NCBI RefSeq assembly: GCF_000801105.2 | Contig: NC_079518.1 | Coordinates: 21,742,800 to 21,806,799 of the forward strand | Length of the DNA: 64,000 bases | Origin: Raphanus sativus | Taxonomy: Eukaryota; Streptophyta; Magnoliopsida; Brassicales; Brassicaceae | Direction: 5' to 3' | Part shown: positions 44,114 through 56,374 of the stretch, in pieces | Numbering within the stretch: the first letter of the stretch is position 1 | Layout: each line of letters starts with the position of its first letter | Program-made: the position numbers and the translations under genes | The notes under the pieces: model-generated | Seen by the model: only the letters and a program-made list of their open reading frames with translations | Database searches by the model: none | Told to the model about the DNA's origin: nothing

Positions 44114-44600
44114 TACTCAAATTACTCCAGGAGCAACTGTCTCAAATAAAAGATCGATTGCAATACTTTAAGGATTGTATGCACAGAGACTCGGTATTTC
44201 ACACAATAAATTTTAGCTTCAGATAAATTTAGGTCAAAATATATAAAACTGTGAATAAAGTAGTAAATTGTAGGATTTTTCTGTGGTGGAAAGAAGGTTG
44301 CTAGACTTAGGGTTTTATTGAGGTTATCAGAACTCAATATATAGATGCTAAAGGTTGATCCTAGAAATCGATATCTAATGCAAAAGATAACCAGCTCTCG
44401 CTGTGAGACTAATCTATTGACTAAGTCCAGTGTTTCAGATGTTGCATGTCAACATGGATCGAGTGTCGATCGATGCTATGGTATAAGCGTCAATTGTCAC
44501 TGCTTTAGGCAAGCGTTATCGATCTGATCAATTTTTTCACTAGTTCACTAGATCAGTTGTCGCATGTTTCTAGCAATCATAGCTCAAGAGAATTTAACAT
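44114..44600. repeat. Right flank of the Helitron: repeat family continued
   Basis: From TACTCAAATTACTCC the sequence matches 40477 onward, including CACAGAGACTCGGTATTTCACACAA. It is the second half of the repeat that the Helitron split. Confidence 0.65.
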
Positions 44601-47257
44601 AAAATATAAAAAAATGCTAGACATTCAAACAATTATTTTGTTTGTAGTTTCTAAAAACTTAATATTAGGGAAATGATTATTTCAAAATAAAATATAAATC
44701 AATATAAAAAGTTAAATTTACAAAAATAAAAACATTATATATAATTTACTTAATGTTAAACTGATTTTTGTAAATTAACATAAAAATAACTAGCAAAGAT
44801 AATTATTAAATAAAAATTAAAATATTTTAAAACCATAAAATAGAAATCAATATCAGATAAGGTAGGCTAACAAAAGTAAAACATTATATTAAATTAACTT
44901 AATATTCGAAATATTTACAAATTTAACATAAATGTAAAAAAATGCAAGACTTTCAAACAATTATAACTATATAGATTTTAAACATGTGGTTTCAAATTTT
45001 AGGTTATATGCCATTGACAATATTCACAAATAACATATACTATAAATAAGTTGATATTATAAATTATTGAGAATGTCCGCATATTATTTTAAGGCACCAA
45101 CAAATATGCCAAATCATTTATTTTTCTAAAAATTATCAATATTGCCAAAATTGTTTATTTCAAAGTAAAATATAAATCAATATAATATGTTAAACTTAAA
45201 AAGTTAAAAAAACTATATATAAGTTACTTAATGTTTAACTAAAAATAACAAATAACATATACTATATACAACTTGATGGAATTTTTGAACCTAAAGATAT
45301 ATGCTATTGAAAATATTCACAAATAGCATATACTATATATAACTTAACTATATAAATCATTGAATGTCAACATATTATTTACTATATAAACTAAATTTTT
45401 GAAAGATAATCGTAAATTAATTAACAAATATTAATCTTAAAAAATACAAGAATTTCAAATAATAAAGAAAATATGAATATGAAATATAAAGAAAATAAAG
45501 AAAACATGAGTCTGTTATGTTGCTAACAAAAAAAATATGAATTGAAAGTACATATGATTTCAAGATTGAGATTATTTTTATTTTTATTTTTCATATACAA
45601 TTTAAAAATATAACTGAAAATATACCAAATCAGCATATTAATTGATATTTTTAAATATAAAATCAGAAAACTATTTTTATCAAAATAAAATGAAAATAAA
45701 TAAGTTAAAGAAAATTTTCTTTATACAAATAACTAAATTGGTATAAAAATGTTTTTTGATTAAACCTAAAATTTTAACTAAAGAAAATGTTTTGTTAAAA
45801 ACAATACAAGTTTTTTTTATAAAACAATTATTCATGTATGTAAAATTAAAAATCAATACAAAAGTATAAACTAAAATTTTTAAAATTATCTTTAAATTTA
45901 GATTAATATTATTATTAACTTGTAAAAAATGAATATAAAAATTTTAACAAGAAAAACAAATAATCAATTAAGATAAAAAACGAAAGGAAACTAAAAACTA
46001 ACTTGATGTAAAAGCTAATTCTTTCAAAATTAACATAAAAATATTGATAAAAATTATGTCATAAATTATGCAAGACATACAAATAGCATATACATCAAAA
46101 TAGATAGTCAAAATCAAAATAGTTAACCTAATCAAATAAATAAATATTTAAAATGAAATTTAGTAATTAAAATTTTCTTAGTTATATAGGTATCGGTTTT
46201 AAAAAAAAATATAAGTTTATACTCAGTTACACAAGTTTTTTTTTTTTTTTTAAATGGTTGATTTTGGTCCTTTTTGACTGAGCCAATTCATTCTTTGATT
46301 TACAGTAAGTGTACAAAGTTTTATTATAGAGAAATGATGATAAAATTATTTTACTTATGTAAGAAACATATAGTTAACTAGCCTATTTATCAATATATTT
46401 TCCAACTGCCATTTATCAGTCAAATGAATTAATATAGTTATTTACTCTTCCACGATTAAAACTTTTATAACACTACTTTATTATTTTCTAGAACAACATA
46501 TTTTAGAAAATTATAATGAAAATCTTAATTAATCTAATCAAATATATTTTTTTTTCAAAATAAACCTAAAGATTTTTATAGTGTGCAATATGTTTTGGAA
46601 TAAATTCATTAGTAATAAAACAAAGTACATGGTGACTTTTGATAAGTATTTAATGTAATTCATAACTAAAAGTTATAGGATCGATATGTATGAAAAATTT
46701 ATAAAAGTAATCTAAAAAAACATTTACAGTTAAAAATATATGAAAACATAAAACAATCTAAAAGAGGTTCACTAAATAAGTTAGTTAAAATTACTAATAT
46801 TATTTACAAATAATATTGACATTAAAATATAGTCTCAGCGAGAAGAAAAAAAATAAATATGGAGTATATTCATTATACATTCTTCAGTGAATATTATATT
46901 ATCTAACAAATATTTATCAATAAAATAGAAACAATGAATCTGTGACAAACTTCAAAAATTTAGAAAAATACATGTGAACTAATAAAATATCATATCTCCG
47001 AGTTTAATTATACTCTAACTAAATTAAGTAGAAGATATATCTAATACTTTAAATTTATATATTTTAATAAATGAAAAATTACTTAACCTTAATTCAAATT
47101 CTATATATATATTTCCTATTTTCTTATATCTAACAAAAATTATTAAGTATTATTTAAATCACATCAACATTATTATTATAATCAAAATCTAAATTAAAAT
47201 ATTATAATATTAGATATGCATTTAAAATAACTAATACTAGTGAAAATATGATTAGGT
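44601..47257. other. Very AT-rich intergenic DNA
   Basis: No gene, RNA or clear transposon end is seen. Motifs such as AAAATATAAATCAATATAA and AACATATACTATA recur loosely between 44640 and 45400, suggesting an old diverged repeat. Confidence 0.5.
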
Positions 47258-47373
47258 TCACATTCTTGAAATCTTCTTTTAATCTATGGAATACCTTGAT
47301 TTCCGTTGTGTATGCTGACCAGTCCATCCGAATCGTAGTCATGTCCACTAGATCCAAGCAGTTTGTTTCGTAA
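47258..47373 (-). pseudogene. Short RNase H-like (RVT_3) fragment
   Basis: On the minus strand about 38 codons are open and read ETNCLDLVDMTTIRMDWSAY followed by TEIKVFHRLKEDF. This matches the middle of the plant RNase H-like domain (pattern TDC-LV-M---WP-F--E). No flanking domain parts are open. It is a dead fragment from a LINE or similar gene. Confidence 0.5.
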
Positions 47374-47433
47374 ATTTTATGCTAATCTTTTAAAATGGGC
47401 ATCTTACAATTTGGAGGGTGAATACTCAGAACT

Positions 47434-47931
47434 CACTAGACTCTGCCCAACCCCTGCTCCTCTTTGAGAGAAAATATGATTATAGAAGAAACAGTGGTTC
47501 AGTTATAAAGATGGACTAGAGGATGTTTAATTGAACCACAAATGGGTAGTTTATCATTTAAGAAAATGCAATCGATGATTATGTTGTCCCAGAACCCACT
47601 ATACTCTGCCCAAACTTAACCCCGCTCCTCTTTTTTCTTTGTTTTTTTTTTTGAAAATATGATTACGGAAGAAACAGTGGTTTAAACATAATCTACATTA
47701 CTCGCTCAAAACGTTTATATTTGTACTATTTTTTCTCAACCATTTTGCCAGAAAGTAGCAGAACTGGCAACTTCATATGCCGACATGTACACAAATCAAA
47801 GTTTTGATAAGAGATAATGAGTTAAGAGTAGAGGCCCCAAAAACATTCAGCTAAAGAGATGGAGTAGAGGATGTTTAATTGAACCACAGATGGGTAGTTT
47901 ATCATTTAAGAAAATGAAATCCATGATTATG
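47434..47931 (+). repeat. Duplicated block upstream of the cyclin 3' end
   Basis: Two sequence blocks each occur twice. One begins ACTCTGCCCAA and contains GAAGAAACAGTGGTT (47444-47503 and 47597-47680). The other contains AGAGGATGTTTAATTGAACC (47517-47583 and 47866-47931). The order is the same in both, with extra DNA in the second copy. The origin is unknown. Confidence 0.7.
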
Positions 47932-48153
47932 ATTGCATTTCGTAAACGAATCATATCGGTTAAGCAGATTATAAGACTTTTCCTTCATGAGAAGTCAACT
48001 AATCTAATCAAAAAGTCTGATCATACCAACTCTCTACTAATTGAAATCATAGATAGCTAATTTTTTTTTAAGAAACTGCAGAAACAGCAGGAATAATCAT
48101 ATACAATCAGACAATCCAACGCAGCATTGGAACAAAGTTAATTGAGGATTGAT

Positions 48154-49355
48154 CTAACTGTTGTTGAAGAACTCTGGAGGGATTATGGATGGACAAAACT
48201 TCTTTGCCACAAACTTGTACTGCAAAAAACAATAATTTTCATTAACATTAATTAAACTATTATCGTCATCATTGCTCTTCTTCATATAAACAATAAACAA
48301 AACAAAACTTACTTTGTGTTGACTGTACTTCTCTCTTACAGCAGGAAGAGTAGAGACATGAGCGTTACTAGACAATCGTTGAAGATCCTTAACACATCCT
48401 CTCAATTCCATTGCTCTATACTGCGTATAATGTTGCAATGTCGAGTTCTGATTCACCATAAGAAACAAACATTTTACTACATCGAGAGCTTTCAAAAAAT
48501 ATTCATGTCTAAACAAAGTACAAGTACATACCCATGGTCTAAACAAAGTACAAGTACATACCCATGGTCTCCTTGTCGGGTCTAGAATGTACTTGGCCAA
48601 GAAAATGGCTGAAGCAGCAAGCAGTGAAGGAGGATGCGAAAGCATTGTGTACTCCAAAAGGGATAATTCCGCAATGTAGCTGGCCATACATTCCAGGTGC
48701 ATCAGTGGAGCCTCATGGACCTCATGAGCAGCCCGAACAAAGCGTCTGAATATCAAACAAGTTTAAAGATTCAAAGAGTTAGTAAAAAAATTTTGTGTTA
48801 GATAGGATATTGTAATGAGGAGAGAAGCAAGCATGTTGGTAACCTTAAAAAGCATTTGGTTGTTGGCGCTGACATTTCAAACTTCAAGTAATTCAGAACA
48901 GCAGATTCCATGTCAAGAACCTGTCAAAAGAAACACAGATGCAATCAAAAATCAGTAATCATTTATCAAAAAGCCCTCCCTGTTGATGAAAAACACAAAC
49001 CTCATCTTTGAGGTATGTATTATCAGTGATGTAGCAGAACTCCTCAACTTGGGGTGCACATATCTCCTCGTATTTTCTGAAACATTCAAGCATTTAGCAT
49101 CATAAGATTTTACCTAAACAAAAAAAAAAAAAAAAAAGGGGAAAATTTCGTTCTTACGCTGCTATCATCATACACGCCACACCAAGCAACTGAAGCTTCT
49201 GTCTACTAATCACATTCCCAGATAGATATCTATCAATGTAGTTCACTGTCAAATAAAGCGTCTCGGGTACAAGCCTATACTCTTCTGATACCTGTCAGAA
49301 ACCCAATATTTTTCTCATTCACATATAATATTTCTGAGTTTGATTTTTTTAACTA

Positions 49356-49386
<31 letters not shown>

Positions 49387-50250
49387 TCACCTCAACAAGC
49401 CAATCAACTAAGATTCCGCGCATAGTTGAGTTAACATCTTTCTGAACTCTCTCCATGAAATCGGTAGCAGGCCGCTTCTTTGTCTACACCATATAGATTT
49501 TTTTACACACTCAAAACATAAATAATAATAATAAAAAGTTACTCAAAAAAAAAAAAAAGATATTCACCTCTGCCGCACGAAGATGCTTGTAGATATCACA
49601 AGCAAACGTTGCAACGAGCTGCGGATCCGCGTCATTGTTGTCTATGTTTACAACCTTATCCCTATTCTCCTTATCAGACAACACATCTCTTCTGCAACAG
49701 TTAACTGCAATCCCAAAAAAAAAAACACTAATAAGTGATAAAACAAAATAAACAATTAGTAGTTAGTTAGTTTAGCAGTACCTGAACTGGGAGTTATGTA
49801 AAGATTACTCAACGCCTTCCTTTCGATGGAAACAACAGCGGAGGAGGAGGAGACTTGTTCGATGTACTCCACTTGAGGGCTCTTGTAGGACGAAGACATC
49901 GTCTCCTCATCATCAGATTTGCTAGGAGAAGTTCCTTTGCTTACGCTTGGCTTTACACTAATTGCTAGCTTGGACTTATTGGCGGCGGCCTAAACATCAA
50001 AAGATTCGATCAGGTAATAATTACAATACAGTGTTTTGACAATTCAAACCAAAAAAACAAAATTGAGATTACTCACGAGATCAGAAGAAGATCGTGAACC
50101 CTTCTTTTGATTTGTGATGTTACCAAGCGGGGCTCGTTTCTTCGTCATAACCGCTGGTTTCGAAGTCATGTTTTCCGAACGCTTCGCTATGGACGATTTT
50201 GTCGACGACGAAAACGAAGGCCGGCGATTCTGATGATGAATGTTCGACAT
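48154..50250 (-). CDS. CYCA1;1: A1-type cyclin, complete
   Basis: Ten exons on the minus strand with GT-AG borders: 50077-50250, 49782-49989, 49568-49704, 49391-49483, 49158-49291, 49001-49076, 48844-48920, 48562-48745, 48313-48447, 48154-48219. They join to 1284 bases, 427 residues, slightly shorter than the Arabidopsis protein (about 460), mainly in the N-terminal part. Features: destruction box RAPLGNITN near residue 39; cyclin box with MRGILVDWLVEVSEEY (A-type LVEV signature), TLYLTVNYIDRYLS and KYEEICAPQVEEFCYITD; C-terminal cyclin fold with LSLLEYTMLSHPPSLLAAS; end VAKKFCPSIIPPEFFNNS. The protein partners cyclin-dependent kinases in the nucleus in S to M phase and is degraded through the destruction box. 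Exon 8 has a second donor 30 bases downstream (long form ends at 48532), which would add ten residues. Confidence 0.93.
48503..48562 (-). repeat. 30-bp tandem repeat duplicating a 5' splice site
   Basis: The 30-base unit is present twice in a row. Each copy contains, on the minus strand, CCATGG followed by GTATGTACTTGTAC, so both give an exon end and a good donor. Donors lie at 48561/48560 and 48531/48530. Between them the frame is open and adds exactly ten codons. Confidence 0.88.
49356..49386. repeat. (TAA)n microsatellite in cyclin intron 4
   Basis: About nine ATA units lie in the intron between exons 5 and 4, close to the donor of exon 4. A poly-A tract also occurs in the next intron (about 49119-49137). 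Confidence 0.85.
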
Positions 50251-51587
50251 TTTGGAAAATTGAGTGTTAAAGGCGATGGTCGATAGATAGATAGATAGAT
50301 TGAGAGAAAGAGACTTTTTAAAGTCGAGAGTTAGCCAAGTGATTGTTTAAATAAAAGGAGTGGGTTTTTTGAATTTTAAGAAACGATCCTGTCCGTTGAT
50401 TGTTTTGACGGGTGAGATTCTTTCAGGAGCGTGGACAAATTCAAATGCGAATGTCTGTGATTTATAATCTACATCAATGACTTATTATATTTTGCCACCT
50501 CAGCGTTTGGCTTCCTCGTGGTACGCAACTTTTTAAAGTTGTCACCGCTGATGGGTTTTTTTTGTTTTTGAATTCGAATTTCAAAGGAAAATATATTCGA
50601 ATTTCAAACGGTCACTTTTGTCTTTGGGCTTCTCTTTTTTAAAAAATTTCAACTCGGAGACATAAAAAGAAATAAATCATACATTGAAATCAGGAGCTGT
50701 ATTTTCCTTTTCAAATTCTTTTACCACGAACATAAACATTAATATGATTTCGAATCTTGTTTGTCCTTATTTACATATATCTTTTTATTCAAAATTCGAA
50801 AACGTGAATAAATAGATGCTATAACTTATATCTATAGTGTTTGATTTTGATATTCGTAAATGTTGAGTAACAAGGATCAGAAAACTAATGATAACAATTT
50901 GAAGTTTCAGCTTTCAGGAGGTCAATTCAGTGTGTTTTTTTTAACCAAAATCATTATAAAAATTTCAGAGTGTCAATCCAGTGGTGTATTCATTTCTGTA
51001 TCGGAATATAGTATATTATAACTAAAAATATATTCTTTTATTTCAATATATATAGTTAAGATATTAAATTTTTAATACAAATATTACATTTTATATAATA
51101 AATTAGGTGTTTTATCTGTATATGTGGACATAATTATTTTATATTAATTATTAATACATACATTACTGATAAAAATGTATCAAGATAAGTTATTATTTAA
51201 GTTCTCCAAAAATCTTAAATCTTAATTTTTATTTTAAAATACATTAAAATATTATTCACAGGTAACAACACAAAATATATAAGAGTTATCTTTTTATTTT
51301 TAAAATACATTTAATTTTGGATACATTTTATTATATCAATTTTAGTGAATTATCTGGTTTAACAAATTTAAAATTCATTTTTATTTATGACTAAATTTTA
51401 TAATATTAATTTATAAACATTAATATAATCTAATAAATAAATTTTAATGTGAGAGTTAAGTTGCAAAAAATCACTTCGCAAATAATAATATAGATTTATA
51501 TATAACTTAACATTAAAGATTTAAATCGTAATGAGACAAAAAAAAATTAAAATAAAATTATGTTGATTTTCAATACATGTATAATTA
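50251..51587. other. Cyclin promoter region and intergenic DNA
   Basis: For the minus-strand gene a TATA-like TTTTATTTAAA lies at about 50346-50356, roughly 100 bases before the ATG. (TAGA)n occurs in the leader (50281-50300). Beyond about 50700 the DNA is AT-rich with no gene. Confidence 0.5.
50604..50614 (+). promoter_or_regulatory. MSA-like element (AACGG core)
   Basis: TCAAACGGTCA matches the mitosis-specific activator consensus YCYAACGGYYA at 10 of 11 positions, about 355 bases upstream of the cyclin ATG. MSA sites bind three-repeat MYB factors and drive G2/M expression, which would fit this cyclin. A single near-match can arise by chance. Confidence 0.45.
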
Positions 51588-51890
51588 GAGCATCTCCAAT
51601 GTACACCTCTATTTTTTCCTCTAAAATAGAGAAATTCTATTATAGAGGTGGATTTGCTCCAATGTATGCCTCTATAATAGAGTTTCTCTATTTTAGAGGA
51701 AAATATAGAGGAATTCTATTTTTTACCTCTATATTTAGAGATGAAAATAGCATATCTCTATATTTTCCTCTATAAATAGAGGAACTTTATTATAGAGGCA
51801 TACATTGGAGCAAATTCACCTCTATAATAGAGTTTCTCTATTTTAGAAGAAAAAATAGAGATTAAAATAGAGGTGGGTTGGAGATGGTCT
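51588..51890. mobile_element. Foldback MITE (GAGCATCTCCAA type)
   Basis: The ends are GAGCATCTCCAATG at the left and, on the other strand, AGACCATCTCCAACCC at the right. Most of the 300 bases form an imperfect palindrome of CTCTATTTTAGAGG and CTCTATAATAGAG units, with a second inner pair TTTGCTCCAATGTATGCCTC and its complement. No coding capacity. The target duplication was not resolved. Confidence 0.75.
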
Positions 51891-52235
51891 TCGTACCAAA
51901 GGATGAACTTTAAAATTTATAGACACATAACCAAAATCTTTTTAAAATTAAATAATAATACAGTGCTAAAAGGTTAAGAAGAAAAGTCAATGTGTTAGGG
52001 TCCAACGTTAAAAAGATTATGGGAAAAATAAACAAAACAAAGCTTGAGGCGTTTAGAGACTCTCGTTCGTGGAACAATACCAAATGATCAACACATATAT
52101 TTAACTATGCCAGAAGTAGCTTCACTCCTAGATGTCATGCTTGCTACTCGTACATAAAGCCTTTTGGATATTCTCAAAAACGTAATATTTCTGGTTTACA
52201 AAGACCACTAATATTTTTTTTTGGTACAAGACCAA

Positions 52236-52728
52236 GGGAAAATTCCATAAAAATATTGAATTTTGTAATAAATTTCAGAAAATTCTAATTTTTTGGGTGT
52301 TTGAGAAATAAAAGTAACTAAATAGTGTAAAATATTAAATTTTGTAATAAAATTTCTAAGTTTTAAATATTGTATTTAGTTTGTTTTTTGAAATAAAAAA
52401 CGAAATTTATTTTTATCATTCAAATTCATTTATTTTTTAAAAATTCCATGGTTTATCTACCTTCTTTCCTAAATCTTAAAATAAAATTAGAATTTTTAAT
52501 ATTTTTTTCTTTGATTTTTGAGATTTTTTTAAGTTGTGTTTGAAACTTATTAGTATTTTTATTAAAATAAATAAACTTTAGGTATTAAAGTGGACACAGT
52601 GTTAAAAGTTTGGGTATTAAAATGAGCAAAATAATTAATTGGGATATTAAACTGGGTAGTGAAAAAGTTTGAGTATTAAAAAGCTTAACAAAATTTAGTT
52701 AGAGTATTTTTTTTATGGAATTTTTCCA
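52236..52728. mobile_element. TIR element with AAGACCAA target duplication
   Basis: The left end GGGAAAATTCCATAAAAATA and the right end on the other strand, TGGAAAAATTCCATAAAAAA, are inverted. AAGACCAA flanks the element (52228-52235 and 52729-52736). The interior is AT-rich and non-coding. Eight bases suits a hAT-like element; a 9-bp reading with one mismatch would suit a Mutator-like one. Confidence 0.65.
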
Positions 52729-53057
52729 AAGACCAATAGTACTTTTGGGTCTAAATCTACTGACCGTTAAATATAATGACAATTTGAAGTGGTTCATCCA
52801 AGTCATCCAAATTTAAAAATTTACTATGTAGCTTGGCTACGTATATAAGTACAAAAAAAAAAGAGTAAGTAAAGATTTGAATAAATGTGTGAATATTAGA
52901 GCTAACGCTCGTCTTGGAAACTTGTAACAAACTCAGTTTAGGTGTCGGAAGTGTGTTTAGATCTTTCACTAAAAAACATAAGTGTGTTTAGATTTGTTGT
53001 TTGAAAGAACAGTTTGGCGGCTTAGACGAAGTCCGGATGTGATGGTAGTTGGACTAA

Positions 53058-53966
53058 GAGCATCTCCAAAAGACTCTCTATTTTAGAGTTTGGAAAAACT
53101 CTATATTTGAAGTTTCAAGTTGTTATTCTCCAAAAGCAAAACTTCAAATTTAATTTTAAATCTATTTGTATTTTATTCTAGGGTCCTTGTATTTATCATA
53201 ATTAATGTAAATCTATAAAACTTTTATAAATAACTAACATACACATAAAAATATTACAGAAATATTAATTAATAAAATCTTACACTAAAAGATAAAATTA
53301 TAAATAGAGATACATATAATAAAATTAAACTACAAACAAAATACCACACAATTACATGGCGCTAGGAGGGCTTTCAAGCTTTGATGTAACCGTTTGTTTA
53401 ATATTTAATTATGCAGTTTTATTTATAATTTTATTTTAAAAATAGAATTAGACAACAAGAATATTACAAAAGAAACTTAATAATTTTGTTTAAAAGGGTA
53501 CATGAAGACATAATTTTGTTTAAAAGGGTACAAAAGAAGTTTAATAATTTTTATTGTGTTATTTCTTCATGTATCCTTTAAAAAAAAATAAGTTTCTTTT
53601 GTAATATTTTTGTTGTCTAATTACAGTTTTAAAATAATATACATTTTATTTTAATTTTTTTATTTAATTTATGTGTAAAACTTGAATTTATTTAAAAAAA
53701 TCTGAAACAATTATGAGATATAAAACTGTAAGAATTAAAATGATAGACAAAAATAATATTTAAGAATCATAAATGTGATATGTAATTAATTGTAAGGATC
53801 AAATGGAAAATAAAAAGATGAAACTTCAAATTTGAAGTTTTGAATAGTGAAACTTCAAATATGAAGTTTCACTCCACAAAACTCTAAATTTGAAGTTTTA
53901 AAGTTTCTTTTTGGAGAGCAAAAAAACTCTATATTTAAAGTTATAGAATTTCTTTTGGAGATGCTC
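53058..53966. mobile_element. Harbinger-like foldback MITE, TAA target duplication
   Basis: The perfect inverted ends GAGCATCTCCAAAAGA extend into longer arms with ACTCTATATTTGAAGTTT units. TAA flanks both ends (53055-53057 and 53967-53969), as in PIF/Harbinger-like elements. Inner arms around 53440-53640 are also inverted (TTAGACAACAAGAATATTAC and its complement), so the whole 909 bases can fold back. Confidence 0.75.
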
Positions 53967-53969
53967 TAA

Positions 53970-54725
53970 GGGGCTAATTGGTTTCTCTGCTACCACCCGC
54001 AAATACAGTTTTTGCGGTTGGTATCGGTTGACAGTGTTTCGAAACAATCATATAAACCACTATAAATCGCTTCAAACCGTTCTGAACTTTTTAAAATCAA
54101 AAGTTGCTTCCAACTAGCATTTGCAGTGGCGAACAGTTACGGATGGATAAATAAATATAAAATTATTTAATATTTAAATTTTTAAATTTTTAAAATGGAA
54201 ATAACAGAAAAAAAAATATATATATATATATATATTTTATATAATAATTTAAATTCACAAACAGTATCATAATTTGTTTTATAAAAACTTTAAACTAACT
54301 ATTCATTATAATTTTTAAAAATTAATATACTTACATATATAAAATGAAATAAAATATATTTTTTTAAAGATTAGTATAACTTTGAAACAAATTTTATTAT
54401 AATTATAACTTTCGACTAATTTAAAAAATTAAATAAGTAAACATAATATTTTTATTAATCATATTATATTAGTAGTTATTATATTTTATTACAATAGTCT
54501 GTTTCTTATATTTTTATAATCTTGTAATATGTTAATTCGGTAATTTATTATTAAACCGCTGCAATATCTTATAATCAACCAGTCACAAATATCCCACAAA
54601 CGCAACAATTTCAAAACTTGTGTCAGTCGTACAAAACGGTTAATAACGCTTGAAACCATAACAACCCACACCCGAAAATTCCCGCAGCCACAACTGTAAC
54701 CGCTTCGTTTGAATTAGCTCTCCCT
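53970..54725. mobile_element. hAT-like element with GCGGTT-rich subterminal regions
   Basis: The left end GGGGCTAATTGGTTTC and the right end on the other strand, GGGAGAGCTAATTCAAAC, are imperfect inverted repeats. Both subterminal regions are rich in GCGGTT/AACCGC motifs around an AT-rich core. It abuts the preceding MITE. No clear target duplication was found. Confidence 0.45.
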
Positions 54726-54732
54726 ATACTTA

Positions 54733-55110
54733 ACCAAACACCAAACCAAACACCAGAAATAACCATTTTCTTGGCTCAAAAATCCAAAATGTTAGCCATG
54801 TTGGCAGGTGCAAAATCTCAAGAAGAAATTAAGGCGATCTCCTTACAATTTCTACCATCAATGTCCGATCAAATCCCTCATACTACAGGAAGCGATTCAG
54901 GGTCTCAAGTGCCGGATGTCGATGAAGAAATATTCGGCAACAATGGATTCTGATCTCTCTCCCCAAGAAATAGAAATCTCCTCAAAATCAAGAAAACATC
55001 TTTGTTACGAATCTGTCGGATACGGTTACATTGTTGTGAATATTCTCTACGGTCTCTTGTTGCAATACTCGAGAAAAATCCAAAACATCAATAAGTGCTA
55101 TCTCCTGTAG
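54733..55110 (+). other. Unrecognised ORF in duplication, copy 1
   Basis: One frame (54771-54953, MAQKSKMLAMLAGAKSQEEI, with a GTG-free upstream extension possible) and an overlapping frame (54808-55110) are open. The first has natural protein composition and ends GNNGF before a stop; sequence after it in the other frame (SPQEIEISSKSRKHLCYES) may be its continuation after a frameshift. I do not recognise a family. Because it precedes an LTR-like region it may be retrotransposon-derived. The same ORFs recur at 57530-57869. Confidence 0.25.
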
Positions 55111-55149
55111 CCATGAAGACCAAAGTCCACTTCCAGCTGACAGCAAGCA

Positions 55150-55612
55150 ATTATGGAGTTAATAGAGCTAGCTTTTGCTAGTGATATTATCCATATATGC
55201 CATTTTTATTTTTAATTTAAATTTTTATGTACAACTGCACCCTTGTAAACTCGTATATAAAGGAGTTTTTGCTTCAGTTGTAGAGCAGATTTTCATTCTC
55301 TCATTTTCCTTCTCTTTCACTCATATCCTCTCTTTGATCCTCTCTCATCCTTGTAATGGAGAACATTGCTACAATCTCCTTTTAAGTAAGTTTTAATAAA
55401 TAAAATTTCAATATTTCTTGTTTCATTTTATGTTTTTTAATCTTTTGTTTTGTGTTTAAATAGCTGGTCTAACCGGTCATATTTCTGTTTCTGTTTTGTT
55501 ATTTCAAAATTTTGTTTAGATTATATCTCATATATGTTTTAATCTACGTTTTATTTCATATGATATTTTAAATATGCTTTCTCTTAGTCCGACTCCTAAT
55601 GGTATCAGAGCC
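55150..55612 (+). repeat. Copia-like LTR and primer-binding site, copy 1
   Basis: A TATA box (GTATATAAAGGAG near 55252), pyrimidine-rich leader, AATAAAT signals and then TGGTATCAGAGCC (55600-55612) give the order of an LTR followed by the initiator-tRNA primer-binding site. The LTR ends are not canonical and no coding region follows. Confidence 0.5.
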
Positions 55613-56342
55613 CTTATTTCTGTAAGTTCACTATATATATATAAGATAGAATGAATCATCTATTTTTAAGATAATTTTAAGGACAATTAAAATCACTCAT
55701 TGGGAAAATTTCTGAAACAAATTGCCAAAGAATTCAAAAATATGTACATTATTATTTGCAAAGTGTTTTTTTCGCTCTCACGTTAAAAGTTAGAGCGTTT
55801 AAAATCTTTATTATCCTAATTAAATAATTATATTAGTTTTTAATATATAATTAACCCATAAATTTTTAAAAAAAAATCATTAAGTTGATAATCATCATTT
55901 TCTAAAACTATTATGTATTATGTTATCTAAAATATTTGACATCATAAAATTTTAAAAATATTTATACAAGAATTTTTTAAAATTTACTTTACATAATAAA
56001 ATATATTTTATATATTATATTTAATTGCAGTTTATATGACTTTCATCATCAACAGAACATGAATCTGCAGCTATAAGACAAAAAAAAGTCATCTATATAT
56101 ATATATATATATCTTGATTTTCTTCAAATTATCTGCATTTATAAATTTATTTTTAGAACTCTAAATTTATTAATTAATATATTATATTTAATATAAAAGT
56201 AAACAAACATATCAATATCTTGTATAATGGATTATTATAATTCAGTGTTTTGAAATTAATTTTATATTATTGATTAATTGTGTAAAATGCCAAAATAAAC
56301 TTATAGTATATATCCAATGGAATTTTTTTCAAAATTAAACTT

Positions 56343-56374
<32 letters not shown>

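Noticed and set aside
48316..48749. Plus-strand open frames across cyclin exons 8 and 9
   Set aside because: They are antisense to well-supported cyclin exons, and one is extended only by the 30-bp repeat.
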